NCBI GenBank assembly: GCA_009760855.2
Contig: WPIO01000008.1
Location: 3,222,001-3,286,000 of the forward strand
Length of the DNA: 64,000 bases
Direction of reading: 5' to 3'
DNA from: Cristatella mucedo
Lineage: Eukaryota > Bryozoa > Phylactolaemata > Cristatellidae
How positions within the stretch are numbered: the first letter of the stretch is position 1; each line of letters starts with the position of its first letter. The notes below the pieces were generated by a model, which worked only from the letters and a program-made list of their open reading frames with translations, searched no databases and had not been told where the DNA came from. Positions 12,213-31,144 of this stretch are shown in pieces. Both the position numbers and the translations under genes were made by a program.

Positions 12213-12641
12213 TTCTTTCTTACTTCACCTGGAATTGGCCTTCGACTTGAGAGCATCTGAAGCTTTTATCACTTTTACATATGACTAATAATCTAATACT
12301 CTGATATTTTGTTTGGATTCCCAAACTGCAAAGCATGAGCAAACTCTAAAACAAATGGAAGAAAACCGAATCCGAGTACGATTGTACCGGGCTTAATGAA
12401 CAAACTATAGCAGCACCCACAAGCTCTGGGATGATATGATGTTTACGATGTTGCCGCCAGACCAGCCTCAGAGAACTTACAGGACACTGATTGTGTAAGA
12501 GTTTCGGAAATCGAGCGACATCGGTCTCGTCTGGCTTTTGCCCAGCGAAAGAAGAAAGAAAAAAGTGTAAAGCAAGCTCCTCCAGAGGTCAAGAGGTCAC
12601 TGCTGGTCGTCTAGGCATCGAGTTTAATCAAGTGAAGAGCT

Positions 12642-12795
12642 GATTCAGCGGCCTCGTTTAAACAGCGCTAGAAGAGCCTTCGAGCGGCTATCAGCCCGCT
12701 TGAAGCCGGCACTAAAGAGGCGTCTGCTGCACGACACGAATCCACGTGACCTACGTAGCGAAACGCAAGCACCTTACCCCTACGCCAAGTAAGAC
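12642..12795 (-). mobile_element. SINE-B (tRNA-derived), diverged
   Basis: Reverse-oriented copy: CTGATTCAGCGGCCTCGTTTA at the left is the 3' end, and a decayed B-box (GACACGAATCCACG) with CACCTTACCCCTACG is the tRNA-like head. Confidence 0.6.
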
Positions 12796-13113
12796 GTTGG
12801 GGCAAGTAGGCTTTGGCAGAGCAGACCGAGGCAACTACAAGTGGACTTAAGTCGCGATTAGTTGACTGCAGGAATATTACTCGGCGGCTCGTTAGAATTG
12901 CTGGCGGCACCGAAAGGCAGCTGCCCGTTAGGATAGGATAGCCAGCCGGAGCGACAGCTGCCTGGAAGCCGAGCAAAAGTCGACCGAGTAGTAGCAGTGG
13001 CAGTATATAGCAGCAGAAGTCGAGTGCAAGCGGCTAAGACTCGCTGACACGCGAGGAACGTCAAGATGAACTCATTGAGCAGTTTCAAATATACATATAC
13101 ATATAAGTATACA

Positions 13114-13127
13114 TTTATATATATATA

Positions 13128-13157
<30 letters not shown>
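13114..13157. repeat. (TA)n microsatellite
   Basis: Two TA runs separated by GATG. Confidence 0.95.
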
Positions 13158-13158
<1 letters not shown>

Positions 13159-13194
13159 CACCGCAGCGTACAAAAGAGTCGGCGGCGTTTAGCC

Positions 13195-13315
13195 CGCTTG
13201 CAGTGCAGTAGGCGGGCAATAAAGGATTGCCTGCGTCGGGACTTGAACCTTGAACCAGCGACCTGGGTCGTGCAGCGCATGCACCTTACCCTTGGGCTGC
13301 GTCCCAGCGATCCGT
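13195..13315 (-). mobile_element. SINE-B (tRNA-derived)
   Basis: Reverse copy with GGGCAATAAAGGATTGCC, a duplicated CTTGAACC at the B-box position, and CACCTTACCCTTGGGCTGC at the head. Confidence 0.65.
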
Positions 13316-14394
13316 TGCGAATGCTTCCACGATTAATTCTTTTCGGATCCGCCAGCACCAGGCTGTTTTTATAAGTGTAAATACGTAGTGGCGCCCTACA
13401 AACTGACAGAATGCTGCCGTGCGGTATGAGTTCGGACCAACTCTCACAGCCACCTATGAGAGTTGCCACCTGACCAAGTTGTACAATAAAGGCAACTGGT
13501 CATATGTGTACCGAATCAAGGCCTGCTGTTCTGGTTTCGTGCACCTTAGTTGGGTCAATGCAAAATTGAAGTCAAGGTCGGCTCACCCTTAAAGGTCGAC
13601 CTGTGTGTGCAGCGGTAGATAGGCCTCTGCACATGCCAGACGGCTAGCCGCCACCGAGCAATAGAGCAATCAATTTCCGGCTCTTGGACTCCAACCCGCG
13701 ATACTAGCCGTGACCTTGAATGGTAGCGTACTTTCCCGGGTCATCCAGCAATCCGATTGCTATCGGAGAACCTATAATTGTGGCTCGTTCTCGGTTCGCT
13801 GTGAAGCTGCGCCTCTCAAGCGTCGCAGCTCAATTGCTCGATCAAGGCGCCTGGTTTTCAATGCAAGTTACACGCGGCCATGACATTCCGCATTGGATGC
13901 CATTCAGATCCACATTTAACAACGGCAGTTGGAAGAACTTATTCCCCCCCCATCCTTTCTAGCAAGCATCCGGTTCTGCATTTCGATCCAGCCTATTACA
14001 GGAAACGACGAAACGAAAGCAACTGAAATTCTCTTTGCAAAGTCCGAAACATTTAGCCGATATCGCGGGGTTTGCATTCACAATCGGAAATGCCGAAGGG
14101 AGACCGCGGTTTTTGCTCCCCATCCGTGCGACCACTTCGATGAGTCTGACCTTTGACTTGCTCGTTGAGAGTGAGGCTTATACGGTTAGTCCTAATTGCT
14201 TCTGCCTGTCGTGGACAAGAGCTCACTTCCGCCGATGCCGGGCAACTGATCACAACGTCACCTTCGCCTAATGGGCGAGGTCAGCTGAAGTGCAACCTCC
14301 CTACAGAGATCGTTGACGCTAAATCCCGCCGATGAAGCCATAATTGAAGCCAGCAAAAACGAGCTCCTCGCTTATAGATTAGTATAACTTGGTA

Positions 14395-15075
14395 TAGCCC
14401 CCTCAGAGAACCCAATCTCTTTCTAAGCACTTTACATTTGCTGCAAAGGAAGCACGATCACATGTTTAGTCGTAGAATGCTCAATAACCAACAGGAATAA
14501 CATGGTTAGGTGTGACATGCACAGGGTAAGAATGAAAATTCGGTTAGCGGCAGCATGCATAGCATCAGCACGCATAAGCACATAAAGGACGAATCACAGG
14601 GACTCACTAAATGATATGATAAATAGATGCATTTTTTTAAAGTCGGGAGTGAGTTCCAGGCTTTGGGAGCATACAAACTAATGGCAAGGTCTCCAAAGGA
14701 TTTGAGGTTTGTACGAGGTATAGGAAAAAAGTTAGATTCCGAAAGGCCGGTGGCACGATATTAGCCTGGCGGAACAGTAGATCTGATAGATAGGCTGGAG
14801 CCAAAGAATGAAGGGACCTAAAAGTGAGTGACAGAACCTTGAAGTCGGTCCGTTTCTTGACTAGTAGCCAGTGCAGGTCGGCGAGAAGTGGTGTGATGTG
14901 GCAACTGCCGAGCTCACGACAGACAAGCCTAGCAGCAGAGTTTTGCACTAGCTGTAAGCGCCTGAGTGCACCGGCAGCTGTGCTTCTCACTTCCTCGTTG
15001 CTGCGTGAGAAGACCATTGTCCGCTACCATATGCACACCAAAGGCAGATTAGTTTTAGAGTGTGCATGCTATAGA
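14395..15075 (-). mobile_element. LINE fragment, C-terminal reverse-transcriptase ORF end
   Basis: On the minus strand 15017-14640 reads LQLVQNSAARLVCRELGSC, then HITPLLADLHWLLVKKRTDF and SLAPAYLSDLL. This is the conserved segment after the reverse transcriptase in CR1/L2/Jockey-type LINEs. The plus strand at 14395-14450 carries the reversed LINE 3' end (TCAGAGAACCCAATCTCTTTC). It is a 5'-truncated, inactive copy. Confidence 0.8.
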
Positions 15076-16199
15076 AAACTCTTCAGCGTAACACCTGCTC
15101 ATTCTATTGAGGAGTTAAAGAGGCAGGAGCAATATGTTTTGTGTGCTACACGGTCGCAGTAGATTTTGGCGGAGTGCCAAACGCCAACCATCGAGCCGAA
15201 ATTAAATACAAGTCTCTTAATTTAGACTAATATTATAAGTTCAAAGAGACACCGATGTCGAGAGTCTACTTAGTTTGTGGGCTTCCTGATATGCAGCGGC
15301 TGTAATCACCTCAATGTTGATGTGAGTGTTGCCGGCATGTGCCGCTGCCTCTCTTGCAACAGCTTCGCCAAAACGTCCTGTTGGAAACGAATTCGATGAG
15401 CTAGCTTGTTCAGACACAAGGAATTAAGTGCGGTGAAATATTAAAAGCTACTGAGATGTACCATAAACGCTGCTAGTGCCGCTAACTTTTGAACTCATAA
15501 GCACCTGCTGACTGTTTGATCGTTGGGTATTAGCTTAATAAGCTACAAACCTTCAAGTTTTGTACGGTTCGTTTTTACAAATACATCGTCATGGTATTGC
15601 GACATTCGTTTCTTTGACGTGTCAGCTGACCAAATTCACTTTTCAGGCACGCGACGTTTAGTCATTTTTCAGAACAATGTCAGAGTCAACCGACCTCGAG
15701 CAAGATCCGCCGCAAATATAGGGAGCAGTTGTATGGATCTTCGGGACAAGATGGCCACTCGGTAAGCGGCGCGCCCGCCACCATTTTCCGGTGTCCTCGA
15801 TAAACTCGGCAGCCCCGCCCAGACGACAGACTTATCGGGCTTTCAGAGTGGGGGCTACAGGGCTTAGCTTCGATCCGGGCGCGAGCTTAGGGAACGGAGG
15901 GGGCGGTGGAACTCAAGTGCCCCGGCACCAACACCCCTCGCACAGCCGACCCGAAAGTCCAACCGACGGCCCAGCTGCTCGAAATTTGAGGTCGCTTTTC
16001 TGTGATTGGATGAGCCTAGCTTAGTTTAAATCTGGCCCCTTCTTGGTTTCGTGGTCCTGGCTTCGCAGATGCCCGAGCGGCGTCAAGTAACATCCTATCG
16101 GACGACGTGCTCGATTTCAAAATCGGAGCTAAATCTAGTGGGCGGGGCAAAGGGAAGGTTTGGCAGTCTGCACGCCAATAGCGAGTCAGCTGCAGGCTC

Positions 16200-16965
16200 A
16201 CCATTCCTGAAAAAATGGTCGCTGAGCAGCTCATAGCACGTATTGAAAACAATGGATTGTGGAAAAAGTTTGGGTCGTGGTTCAAGCGACACCACTCCGC
16301 TGAAACAGCTCTGCTCCGCGTAACCAAAGACATGGGTAGCGACGATGACGGTAATGTCACTGCCCTAGCTCCACTTGATCTATTGATCACGAAATCCTAC
16401 TTGAATCGATTGAGAAGAGCGATCGGTCTGCCACACAAGGTAATGGCCTGGGTCTAGTCGTGTATGTCCGATCGTGTTCAATCCATGTCTTGTGGTGGTC
16501 ACACGTAGAGTCCCAACAAGGGTCCGTTCCCAGTCATTTGCGGCTTTCCGCCTATACCGATTCTCGTGGAAAAGTGATTCGAGTCCTTGTGATTGGCTAT
16601 CACTTTTATGCTGACGTGACTCAGCTGCATTATTCGCTTAAATCGTCAAAATGCGCTGCAGCGACTGATAAACTGAATGCTTGGTATGCAGACATTCGAT
16701 CGTAAATGTTGGCAAGCTTCCTTAAACTTAATGACGATAAAAAAAACTGCTGCCCATAGGATAATCTAAGCCTGTGGCTTAACTAAGAGACTTTGCTCTT
16801 CTAGTCAATGATGCTGTTTTGTGACTGTCACAATGTGCTCGGAATTTAAGTGTTGTCTTTTGACAAATACTTAGATTTTTGAAGTTTCGTAAAGCACATA
16901 GAAAAAGATTGAGTTCTCTTCGAGCGCTTTATCAAGTGCATTATTATAATATTATTATTAAGGAG
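16200..16965 (+). mobile_element. LINE fragment, broken reverse transcriptase
   Basis: Reads FKRHHSAETALLRVTKDMGS then ALAPLDL, and later QQGSVPSHLRLSAYTDSRGK and YHFYADVTQLHYSLK. These are decayed forms of the reverse-transcriptase motifs STETALL, LLDLSAAFD, PQGSVLGPLLF and YADDTQL. Stops and a YADV change at the active-site motif show it is dead. It ends with a LINE tail, GATTGAGTTCTCTTCGAGCG and ATTATTATTA. Confidence 0.8.
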
Positions 16966-17039
16966 CCTCCACAGCTAGCCACCACACCCAACCCCTATAT
17001 ACGATAATTAGGGACTGTCAATCGCTGGGCTTGCAAATA

Positions 17040-17665
17040 ATTTAACTAGCTCCGTGGTTCTGTCTAGGCTGGATTATTGCGATTTCATTTTGGCTTGGCT
17101 TCCGAAAAAGCCAGTAGGCCACTGAAGTTGGTGATAAATATAGTTTCAAGGCTAGATATCAAATCTCAGAAGTTCAGCAACAAAGTGTCTCCTTTGCTGA
17201 GGGAGGTTTGATGGCTTCCAGTTGATCGACGAATACAGTGTAAAGTTCCTTTGCTGACCCACAAGCCCGCCACGGCTAGGCTCCTGCATATCTAGCTGAA
17301 CTGCTGCACCAGTGTCAGCCTCCTCGCACCTTCAGGTCCTCGATTGACAATAAATTGGCTATTCCATTTCTACGCTCAAAGTCCTCTGGCTTCAGAAGTT
17401 TTTGCTCTGCAGATCCTAGACTGTGGTGGACTCGCTTCAACAGCTCTTACTCAACGGCATTTACTTTCCTGCTACCAACTTCGACGCATCTTTTTCAGCT
17501 GTCCTGAACAGTTACTTCCGTGCTACTCACTACCTGAACTGCCGTCCTGACTTCAGCTACGCTTCTCACCTTCTTTTGTTGCCCGAGATAAAATCCGTTG
17601 GGCTGCCGAATGTGCAGCGACAGCCACTTTGGCTTTGAGTTCGCTATGGAAAACTCTCGTGTGCA
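17040..17665 (+). mobile_element. LINE fragment, 3' half of ORF2 and 3' UTR
   Basis: Words such as GGCTGGATTATTGCGATTTC (RLDYC) and CTTCCGAAAAAGCCAGTAGG match the copies at 45570-46180 and, inverted, at 50884-51560. The 3' part (TACTCAACGGCATTTACTTTCC to TGAGTTCGCTATGGAAAACTC) corresponds to the same LINE 3' UTR. Confidence 0.75.
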
Positions 17666-17769
17666 GCACCCACTTATTTTTTGTGGCTTTGTCGAGTAAT
17701 ACGCGGACATGCCTTACCTTACATTCAAGGTTACTTGGGGCAACCTGTCTACTTTGGCTAACGGAAGGT

Positions 17770-17895
17770 GGGTGTGGTGTCGACTAACGAGTTTGACGAG
17801 TCGCAAGCACGTCGTGGGCTCGAGCCCTGAGGCACGTGTGACGAGCCTGAACAGAGATTAAGTTCTCTTATTGCGCTATACAAATGAATTATATA
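17770..17895 (+). mobile_element. SINE-A, 5'-truncated
   Basis: Carries the B-box region GTGGGCTCGAGCCCTGAGGC and the tail AGAGATTAAGTTCTCTTATTG then GCGCTATACAAATGAATTATA, the same tail as the copies at 50562, 54135 and 57724. Confidence 0.8.
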
Positions 17896-17896
17896 T

Positions 17897-17935
17897 ACAC
17901 ACAGACACACAGACACACAGACACACAGACACACA

Positions 17936-18012
<77 letters not shown>
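17897..18012. repeat. (CA)n microsatellite
   Basis: Begins as ACACAG hexamers and becomes a pure CA run of about 75 bp. It directly follows the AT-rich end of SINE-A, a common site of microsatellite birth. Confidence 0.97.
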
Positions 18013-18015
<3 letters not shown>

Positions 18016-18727
18016 CACATATATAGGGATCTTGACGTGCAATGAGCTTTGCAAGCCCCTTTAGTATTCACAGGCATAACGGCTTCCTGCTGAAAGAAAA
18101 TTGCTTACATAAAATGTATTACAAATTATGAAGTCCACTTTATATCAGAATCGATTTTTGTTTAGTTTCTTGTCTCTAGAATAGCTCAAAGCAGTCTTGC
18201 TACTAGTTCCCTATAGGAGAGCGCCGGATTCTCGTGCCGACTACCGACCAGCAGCTTCCGGGCGGCTCGAAGGGGCCCGTAGCACGTAGCAAACGCGCGT
18301 GCAATGCTTACAGCACTCTATTAAAGCCTAGTATGTGCGTTAAGGACGTACAGATCTGTACGTAAGCTCGCGACGGCGCGCTGCCAGGCTATAGACAGCT
18401 CGCGTCGGCCACGCGCCGGGGGGGGAGGCATCACCCAGCGGTCACCTTCGACCCAGAGATGTCCGCACCAACCCACGCTCGCCGGCCGCCCCTTGCGATG
18501 GCGTCGGCTCAAGACGCTATCGTAAGGCCTTTTGATTTCGCGCCTGTATATTCCTTGAATTTGAATAAAAGACCATTTGCTTTTAATTTCATAAGCGAGC
18601 AGGCGAGTCATGCGTTCGCCTGGAGTGAAATTTATGGTCGAGTTAAAAAAGGCGGAAGTACCGCCCGCCCGCCCGCCGTCAAGTCACCCCCTCTTCCACC
18701 GGAAGCTTGCAACATCGGGAATGCCCA

Positions 18728-19120
18728 ATGGCGGCGCTCATCCTGCGAGCTCTGGTGAGCTGGTTCTGCGCGTTCCTTTTCATCGTCAACTTCCTGCTAA
18801 AAGTTGACGGCACGGTAGGATGGAACTGGTTCATCGTGTTCGTTCCAATGTGGCTGCTCGACGCGGCGATCCTCGTCTACCTCATAGTCAGCCTAGTAGT
18901 GCACGCAAATCAGCGCTCCACGGAATGGACCAGGGGCAGAAAGATATGGAGTCTTGTGGCCGTAACTATGAAGATCTCGTTCCAAGTGCTGCTCTGCCTT
19001 CGCCTCGAGTACTGGAGCTCGCTGCGACCGCTCCTAGTCGCGCTGCCACTCTGGCTGCTGCTGGTCGGCGCGACGTGCGATGTCGCCGCGGCTCTGTACC
19101 GAATGGCCACCAGCGTCTAG
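18728..19120 (+). CDS. TMEM60: TMEM60, multi-pass membrane protein
   Basis: Recognised as TMEM60: 130 residues (the vertebrate protein is ~133) in one coding exon, as I recall for vertebrate TMEM60. The motif GWNWFIVFVPMWLLDAAILV matches the family's conserved PWNWFLIFIPVW segment, and CLRLEYW aligns with CAKLEQF. Four membrane segments are visible at about residues 3-24, 31-55, 74-94 and 100-124, with a short basic loop at 61-73. The start is the ATG in CCCAATGGCGG; upstream frame extension begins with TTG and is not needed. Family function is unknown. A possible ATTAAA signal lies far downstream at 19976. Same strand as the palmitoyltransferase 5 kb away. Confidence 0.93.
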   Translation: MAALILRALVSWFCAFLFIVNFLLKVDGTVGWNWFIVFVPMWLLDAAILVYLIVSLVVHANQRSTEWTRGRKIWSLVAVTMKISFQVLLCLRLEYWSSLRPLLVALPLWLLLVGATCDVAAALYRMATSV

Positions 19121-19124
19121 CGGC

Positions 19125-20720
19125 AGCCACTGGCTCCTATGCCGCTGTCGTCAACTAGTCCTCCTGGCGACGACGACGAGCCGCAGTGCGTTCGTTGCGA
19201 GGCCACGTTGCTGCCGCGCGCCCGCGCGGCGACGGCGGCCGGCGCTTCCTGGTTGCAGCGGCGGCGGCGGCGCTCGAGTGACCTCGCGGCGTGCGAGCGC
19301 TGCCCGGAAGTCGCTGCCGCCGCCTCGCTGAGCCAGCGACGCGACTGGCGACAGCTGGGCGCGGCGGACGCTGCTGCAGGCAGTTGTTGGGCAGATGCCG
19401 CTTGCTCGAACCACCATCGACCACCACATTCCTCCGAGCCGCGTCGCTGCTGCTTATCGAGCCGCTTCGCTCACATGTCGACCATTTTGCGACATTGCGA
19501 TGTAGAAACGTGAGAGCGCCTCGGAAAGTCGCGCGGTCAAACGCGACGCGACGAGTCGCGAGGATAAACTCCCACGACCCAGCTGTCGGTCTGCTGGCCA
19601 CTGTGGAAACCGTATGTGGCAGCCTTGCAAGCGGCGGTTTCTGGCGTTTTGTTGCACATCGTTTTATGTATATACTTCGCCGAGGTATTCATTATTGCAC
19701 CACATTGGTGCGTCGGTCGAGTTTCCGTGTGCTGGGAGCACAGCAAATACCCTCCGTGGACGGACGGACGGCCGGCCTGTCCGTGGACGCTCCGAGCTGT
19801 GCTGCTTGTTCAGCCTTACTATTGCCACCGCACAGTGGCTCCCCACTCTTACGGGCCACGCTGCCATGAGAGGCAGCTCGTGTATCGCTCTCACACTTCC
19901 TTGAGCAGCACGTGAGCAGCTTAGTGGGTGCTGCGCTGGGACGTACGAAGCATTTCTATGCAATAAGTGTCGAGGATTAAATTTGCTGTTTCTGATCTAC
20001 CTGGAAGTCGCTTGCAATCATCGGAATCGAATATGTTGCGTTACCGATGGACCACATTTCGAGCTCGGTCAGCAGGCGCGCCACGTGGGATTTTCTGTGT
20101 GCGCGAGCGCGCATGCGCGCAGCTGAGGGTGACGCTGCCTGCGTGTTTGACTCTCTGCTACGTGTGGTCGCGTGCGTGGGACTCGCTTTGTGAGCGTGCT
20201 TGACTGAATGCACCGATGGACTGCGCGGAGGAGACGTGCGTGTGGGTGATGTGTCTGCAGTCAGCGTCGCTACGTCTCGGCCGCCCTACTTTGGTGCTCG
20301 CCGTTTGAGCTGTGCCGCATGCAAGATGCGTGATCGTGTCGACCACGGCGCTGTTTTGCAAGGCTCCCGCGGACTCGTTTAACTGAGGCCCTGCAGCATC
20401 TGACCGTGACACTGGCAGTTTTTCGAACGACTAGTGGGGGTCCTCCACAGTGTGCCTAGCTAGCGGGTGGTTAGTGGCGTTCTCGGCTGGCTATGGCAGC
20501 CTCGCGCTGACAATCGCAGCCTGCTCCGTCGTGTCCAGGCGCTCGCTGGGGTCCGCACGTGTCTCCTGTTCATGCTGCGCACCACAGCGAGTCCGCCGCT
20601 TCCGCGTGCTGTTCGAGCGGCTGCTGCTAAATGGCTTCCGGCTGCCGTCGCGTGACGGCTACGACGCGAAGTGTCTCTTCCATGTTTTGATCTCTGCCAC
20701 GACAGGTCACCTCGACTAAG
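19125..20720. other. GC-rich non-coding stretch downstream of TMEM60
   Basis: 19150-19400 and 20080-20650 are CpG-rich and may include a long TMEM60 3' UTR or promoter-like DNA. One open frame at 19568-19915 has a hydrophobic stretch, but no splice chain links it to a gene. Confidence 0.4.
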
Positions 20721-20869
20721 GCCACGGCGGCACTGGTCGAGACGTCAACACGTGCGGCAGACGTGTGTCAAGCCGTCGCTCAGGCGAAAGCGCATGCCTT
20801 AGGCGCGCTGGATGCTCGCTGGCAGTGCTAGGCCTCTGTGTGCTGCTGCAAATTGTGAAAATTCGGGCC

Positions 20870-21560
20870 CGCTTAGACAGGGAAACTACATTCAAGTTGG
20901 TCTGTGCATTTGTGACATCCCGTCTCTACTTCTGTAACTCACTATTCACAGGTGGTCCGGTCTGCAATAACTTGCACTTGAAGTTAGAGAGAAGCTCTGC
21001 AGCTAGGCTTGCCTTTCCTAGGCGTGATAGTTGCCGCGTTGCCAGTGCAGGTCGGTGAGAAGTGGTGTAACAATCAAGCAGTGCATCGACTTCAAGGGTT
21101 CAGTCAGTCACTCGTAGGTCCCTTCATTCTCTTGCTCTAGCCCACCTAACCGAGCTGCATCTCAACCAGGCTAGGCATCGTTCCACTCGGGCCTTCTGAC
21201 TCCAGACGTCTAACCTCGAACCGACCTGAAATCCTATGGAGATGGACCGAAGCGCCATTGGTCTGTATGCTCCCAAAGCCTGGAGCTCACTCTCGTCTGA
21301 CAGAATCACGACATCTCCCAGTCTTGAGGACATTTAAAATGAAGCTAAATTAGCATCTGTTCCTCTTAACAATTGCTGGGTTCGTGGGAATTGTTGCTTA
21401 TAGGCCCACGTGTGCTGACACAGTGTGCATGTTAGCACATGATCTGTTGATGCGCTTCCCCCTTCCAGCAAGTGTGAAGTGCCCAGAAAGAGATTCGGTT
21501 CTCTTGGGGCGCCATATGCACATGTCTAACTACTCTTATCATTATTGTTATTATTTAACC
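20870..21560 (+). mobile_element. LINE fragment with 3' tail
   Basis: Reads FKLVCAFVTSRLYFCNSLF then LKLERSSAARLAFPRRDSC, a decayed form of the LINE segment VTSRLDYCNSLL...VQNSAARLV. A tail at 21478-21555 has GAAAGAGATTCGGTTCTCTTG, GGGCGCCATATGC and TTATTGTTATTATTTA. Truncated and inactive. Confidence 0.75.
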
Positions 21561-22138
21561 AGCCTTCACCGAGCGCTGCCATCGGCCTAGCTTGAGGCAT
21601 AAGAGGATGAGGTGAGTTTGCTTTGTGCAGACTTCCTATGATGACGACGCAGAGCGCGAGGCTCCACGGGCCGTGTCGAGCCGTGTGTCCTAGCCACAGC
21701 ACTATGTGCGTGTGTGCGGTTTACCGCTGCTGCATGCCGTCATGCCGACCCGCAAGCGGCTCGTATGCATGCTCGTGTGCGTCACCGTGCGTGCTTCTTT
21801 GCTCGTGCCCTCGAGAGGTTTTGGAGGCGTTGGATGACGACCGGAGAGTTATAAGCGCCACATGGTACGGCAGCTCCGTGCTAAGCGTGAAAGCTGGCAG
21901 CAGACGCCGAGCAGCACTGGCTCGATCGTGTGACCAACTTTCAGATGCTCACCACTGCTCAGCGGAGTCCTTGTCGTTTACCTCGTCGCTTCCTTACTTC
22001 CTCTTTCCTGCATGTACTTCCTTTTCTGCTTCTGCCTGCCTGGCCGTCTGCTTCGCTGTCAATATGCCGCTCCTGGTCTGCAGTCAGCCGTGCCACCGCT
22101 ACAGCCAGTGCGTGCTACGTCTTATTTGTCTATTTCTC

Positions 22139-22193
22139 AATTTTTCTCTCTCTCTCCTCTCTCTCTCTCCTCTCTCTCTCTCCTCTCTCTCTC

Positions 22194-22253
<60 letters not shown>

Positions 22254-22254
22254 G
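22139..22254. repeat. (TC)n / (CTCTCTC)n microsatellite
   Basis: Pyrimidine run with higher-order TCTCTCTCTCC units. It produces artificial Ser/Leu frames and Arg/Glu frames on the opposite strand. Confidence 0.95.
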
Positions 22255-22388
22255 TCTGCTTATCTACCAACCTCTTTCCACCTACCCGGTGCACAGCAAT
22301 TACTCCTGCCACTGCTACGTCATCACAGCAGTCTGTCTGTCGTTGCAGCCTGCTCAGCTACAGCTGCTGCAGCGGTCTGGATGAGTTT

Positions 22389-22448
22389 TTTTCTGGCCAT
22401 GACCGCAATCTACTAGTATGCTAGTGGATTGCGGTCATGGCCAGAAAA
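22389..22448. repeat. Near-perfect 60 nt hairpin
   Basis: The left arm begins TTTTCTGGCCATGACCGC and is repeated in reverse complement, giving a 28 bp stem with one mismatch around a 4-nt loop (TATG). Confidence 0.9.
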
Positions 22449-22529
22449 GATTGTTCTTCAAGTGGCTAAGTTGAGTTCTTCAAGTGGCTAATTTTTGCCT
22501 AGAAGTAAGCTGCTTGAACTTCCCGACCG

Positions 22530-22880
22530 TGACCGTGAAGGGTTTGAGTCCTAGAGCAGGCTGTTCAATAGTGCCCCACTCCTAGCGAGAGAGCGAGCGC
22601 AAGCAGCCAGCGCTTTTCTGACACTATATAAATAAGGCTGCTGAATCAGCCGACCTCAACTTCTTCTCCGCTGCCGCCACCGCGATCATCGCCGACGGTA
22701 CACGAACTCCAGTCCTGCAGCAGCTAGCCTGCAGCAGCTGGTCCTTCATCGCTTCCTTCGAGCAGCGAAAGCTCTCTCTCGTGCGTGCCGCTACTTAAAT
22801 GAGGCTTCTGAGTCGGCCTTCACCTTTACCTTTACTTCGACCTGAGGCTTCTGAGCCGGCCACTCTTGGAGCTGATTGGT
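22530..22880 (+). mobile_element. SINE-B pieces
   Basis: GGGTTTGAGTCCTAG (B-box) is followed by TATATAAATAAGGCTGCTGA and ATCAGCC, the SINE-B 3' end. Two further partial ends reading GAGGCTTCTGAG occur at 22802 and 22843. Heavily decayed. Confidence 0.5.
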
Positions 22881-24215
22881 TTACCCATTCCCAGTCTTGT
22901 CACCGCGGCTTAATGAGGAGACTGACTGACTGACTGACGCGGTCGTAACGATAAAAAGCTTCTTACTGAGCGTGCCATACGACGCAGCTTATGCAGCCAC
23001 TGCCTTCGCCAGCAGTGCAACCCAGCCTCCCACCACCCCGGAGTCCCGTTGCTACCTGGACCTTGCGTATACCCAGCATACCGTATACAAGGCTTCCTAG
23101 CATAGACGCTACATTCTGCACGGGTTATTGACCGTGGCCAACATTTGCAGGAGTACGCCTTGTCGCGGCACATGCCCGTACTTGTCCCAGTCCGTCGGGT
23201 ACCATTCGTCTGCTCCGATCTCCACTCGTCTGCTCTGCTCTCGACCGCTCTACAACGTTGACTTCGAAAAAAGGAAACTCGGAGAACATTGAGAATTTCT
23301 GACTGAATTCAACAGCTCGCTAAAAGGGAAGCTGATTTGGCAGCAAAAACGGCTGCACGGGCGATGAGTAACGAAGTCAAGCCGTCGAGAAGTTTGCTGG
23401 AGCTGGTTGCAGAGCCGCTGATTGAGCAGCTGGCTGAGCTGCTCAATCAGCGCTGCATAGCAACCACCATAGTGCTTTGCAGCGCTCGCCGGTGCTAGCA
23501 CTGCAGCCACGTACGCCGCATTCACACTGCGTCTCACTTATTCTGAGGATTGCACCGCGAGCCGGGATGCTACCGCACATTCACAGCGAAGCCAGTCGAA
23601 CGCTGTGTTGAAGCTCTCTTCAGCTATTCCCGCACTAATTTGAATAACTTCTCATTTCCGAAGGCGCGATCATCGTCTCCATTGCTGACGTTTCGGTTTA
23701 GATTGAATCCAGACTTACAAAAAATGCGACAATTCGCTAACGGCGAAACGCGGCCTCGGTAAGTTATGGAGGAGCTCTCTGGCTCAGGGCGGCCGTTTAC
23801 CTGCCCTGACCGGAATTCTTCGCTCTCGCCCGCTAAGAGCTGCGCTATCGCATAGTAGAGTGTTAGTGCTCGCACGCTCGCTAAAGGCCGCCTGAAGCCG
23901 CTGAAAACGCAGCAGTCTATTTTGCAGTATTTGATATCGACGGTGCTACCGTGGATACTCGCGTTTGCCGGATGTCAACAGACGCCCGCCGTAGATTCGC
24001 GGTCAATGGTAGGCGGAGTCGAGTTCGCCGGTCTCGGTTTTGAGACGACTAAGTACCTGCGAAGTCCAATCGTGCCATTACATTTTACTTTAAAATTTCA
24101 AAATACCGTAGTCACAATTATGTCAGTTTTGTTTGTCGACGGCACGTACGCCACGGTAACGCCTGACCACGCCCCCGCACTTACACAGGGAACGTAGCTG
24201 CGAGCCCGTACTGCT

Positions 24216-30734
<6,519 letters not shown>

Positions 30735-31071
30735 GCTGGAGACGTCGGTCAGTCGACGCACCGTCCCTGTTCGTGTGCCCTCAGCTCCGCAGAGGTGACG
30801 GTGGTGCCGTGTAAGGCCCGCCCCCTGATCTTGGCCAGGCTCGGCATCTGGCACGGATGGGCGGTGCCGGTCTGCTGAGCAGCCTCAGCAGCCTCAGCAG
30901 CAGCAGCAGCAGCAGAGGAGAACCACTCGCGATAGTGCGCGATGTTCCCGCCGACTGATTCCATGTATTCACGATTGTCCACTTCTGCCTGCCTGCCACC
31001 TCGGGTGATAAAACCCAAACAGAGCAGGTTTAATCAAAAGGCAGCTGACGATTTGGCTCGACCGGAGCAGT

Positions 31072-31077
31072 TTTATT
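31072..31077 (-). terminator. MRPL39 poly(A) signal
   Basis: TTTATT on the plus strand reads AATAAA on the minus strand, about 68 nt beyond the MRPL39 stop at 31145-31147. Confidence 0.7.
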
Positions 31078-31144
31078 GGACGACCATTCCGCGAAGGACC
31101 CGATCGGCTGGGCTAGGTGCTTGCCGACGCCTGCTGGTGCGTGG

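Noticed and set aside
19568-19915. Hydrophobic frame as the N-terminal exon of the palmitoyltransferase
   Set aside because: It looks like a membrane segment, but its donor phase does not fit exon 2. The exon at 24216-24331 fits phase and has the family's DPCGI motif.
30749-31018. Minus-strand frame (EVDNREYMESVGGNIAHYREW...) as the last MRPL39 exon
   Set aside because: An in-phase acceptor exists, but a stronger terminal exon at 31145-31189 has a better acceptor and an AATAAA just after it, which lies before this frame.
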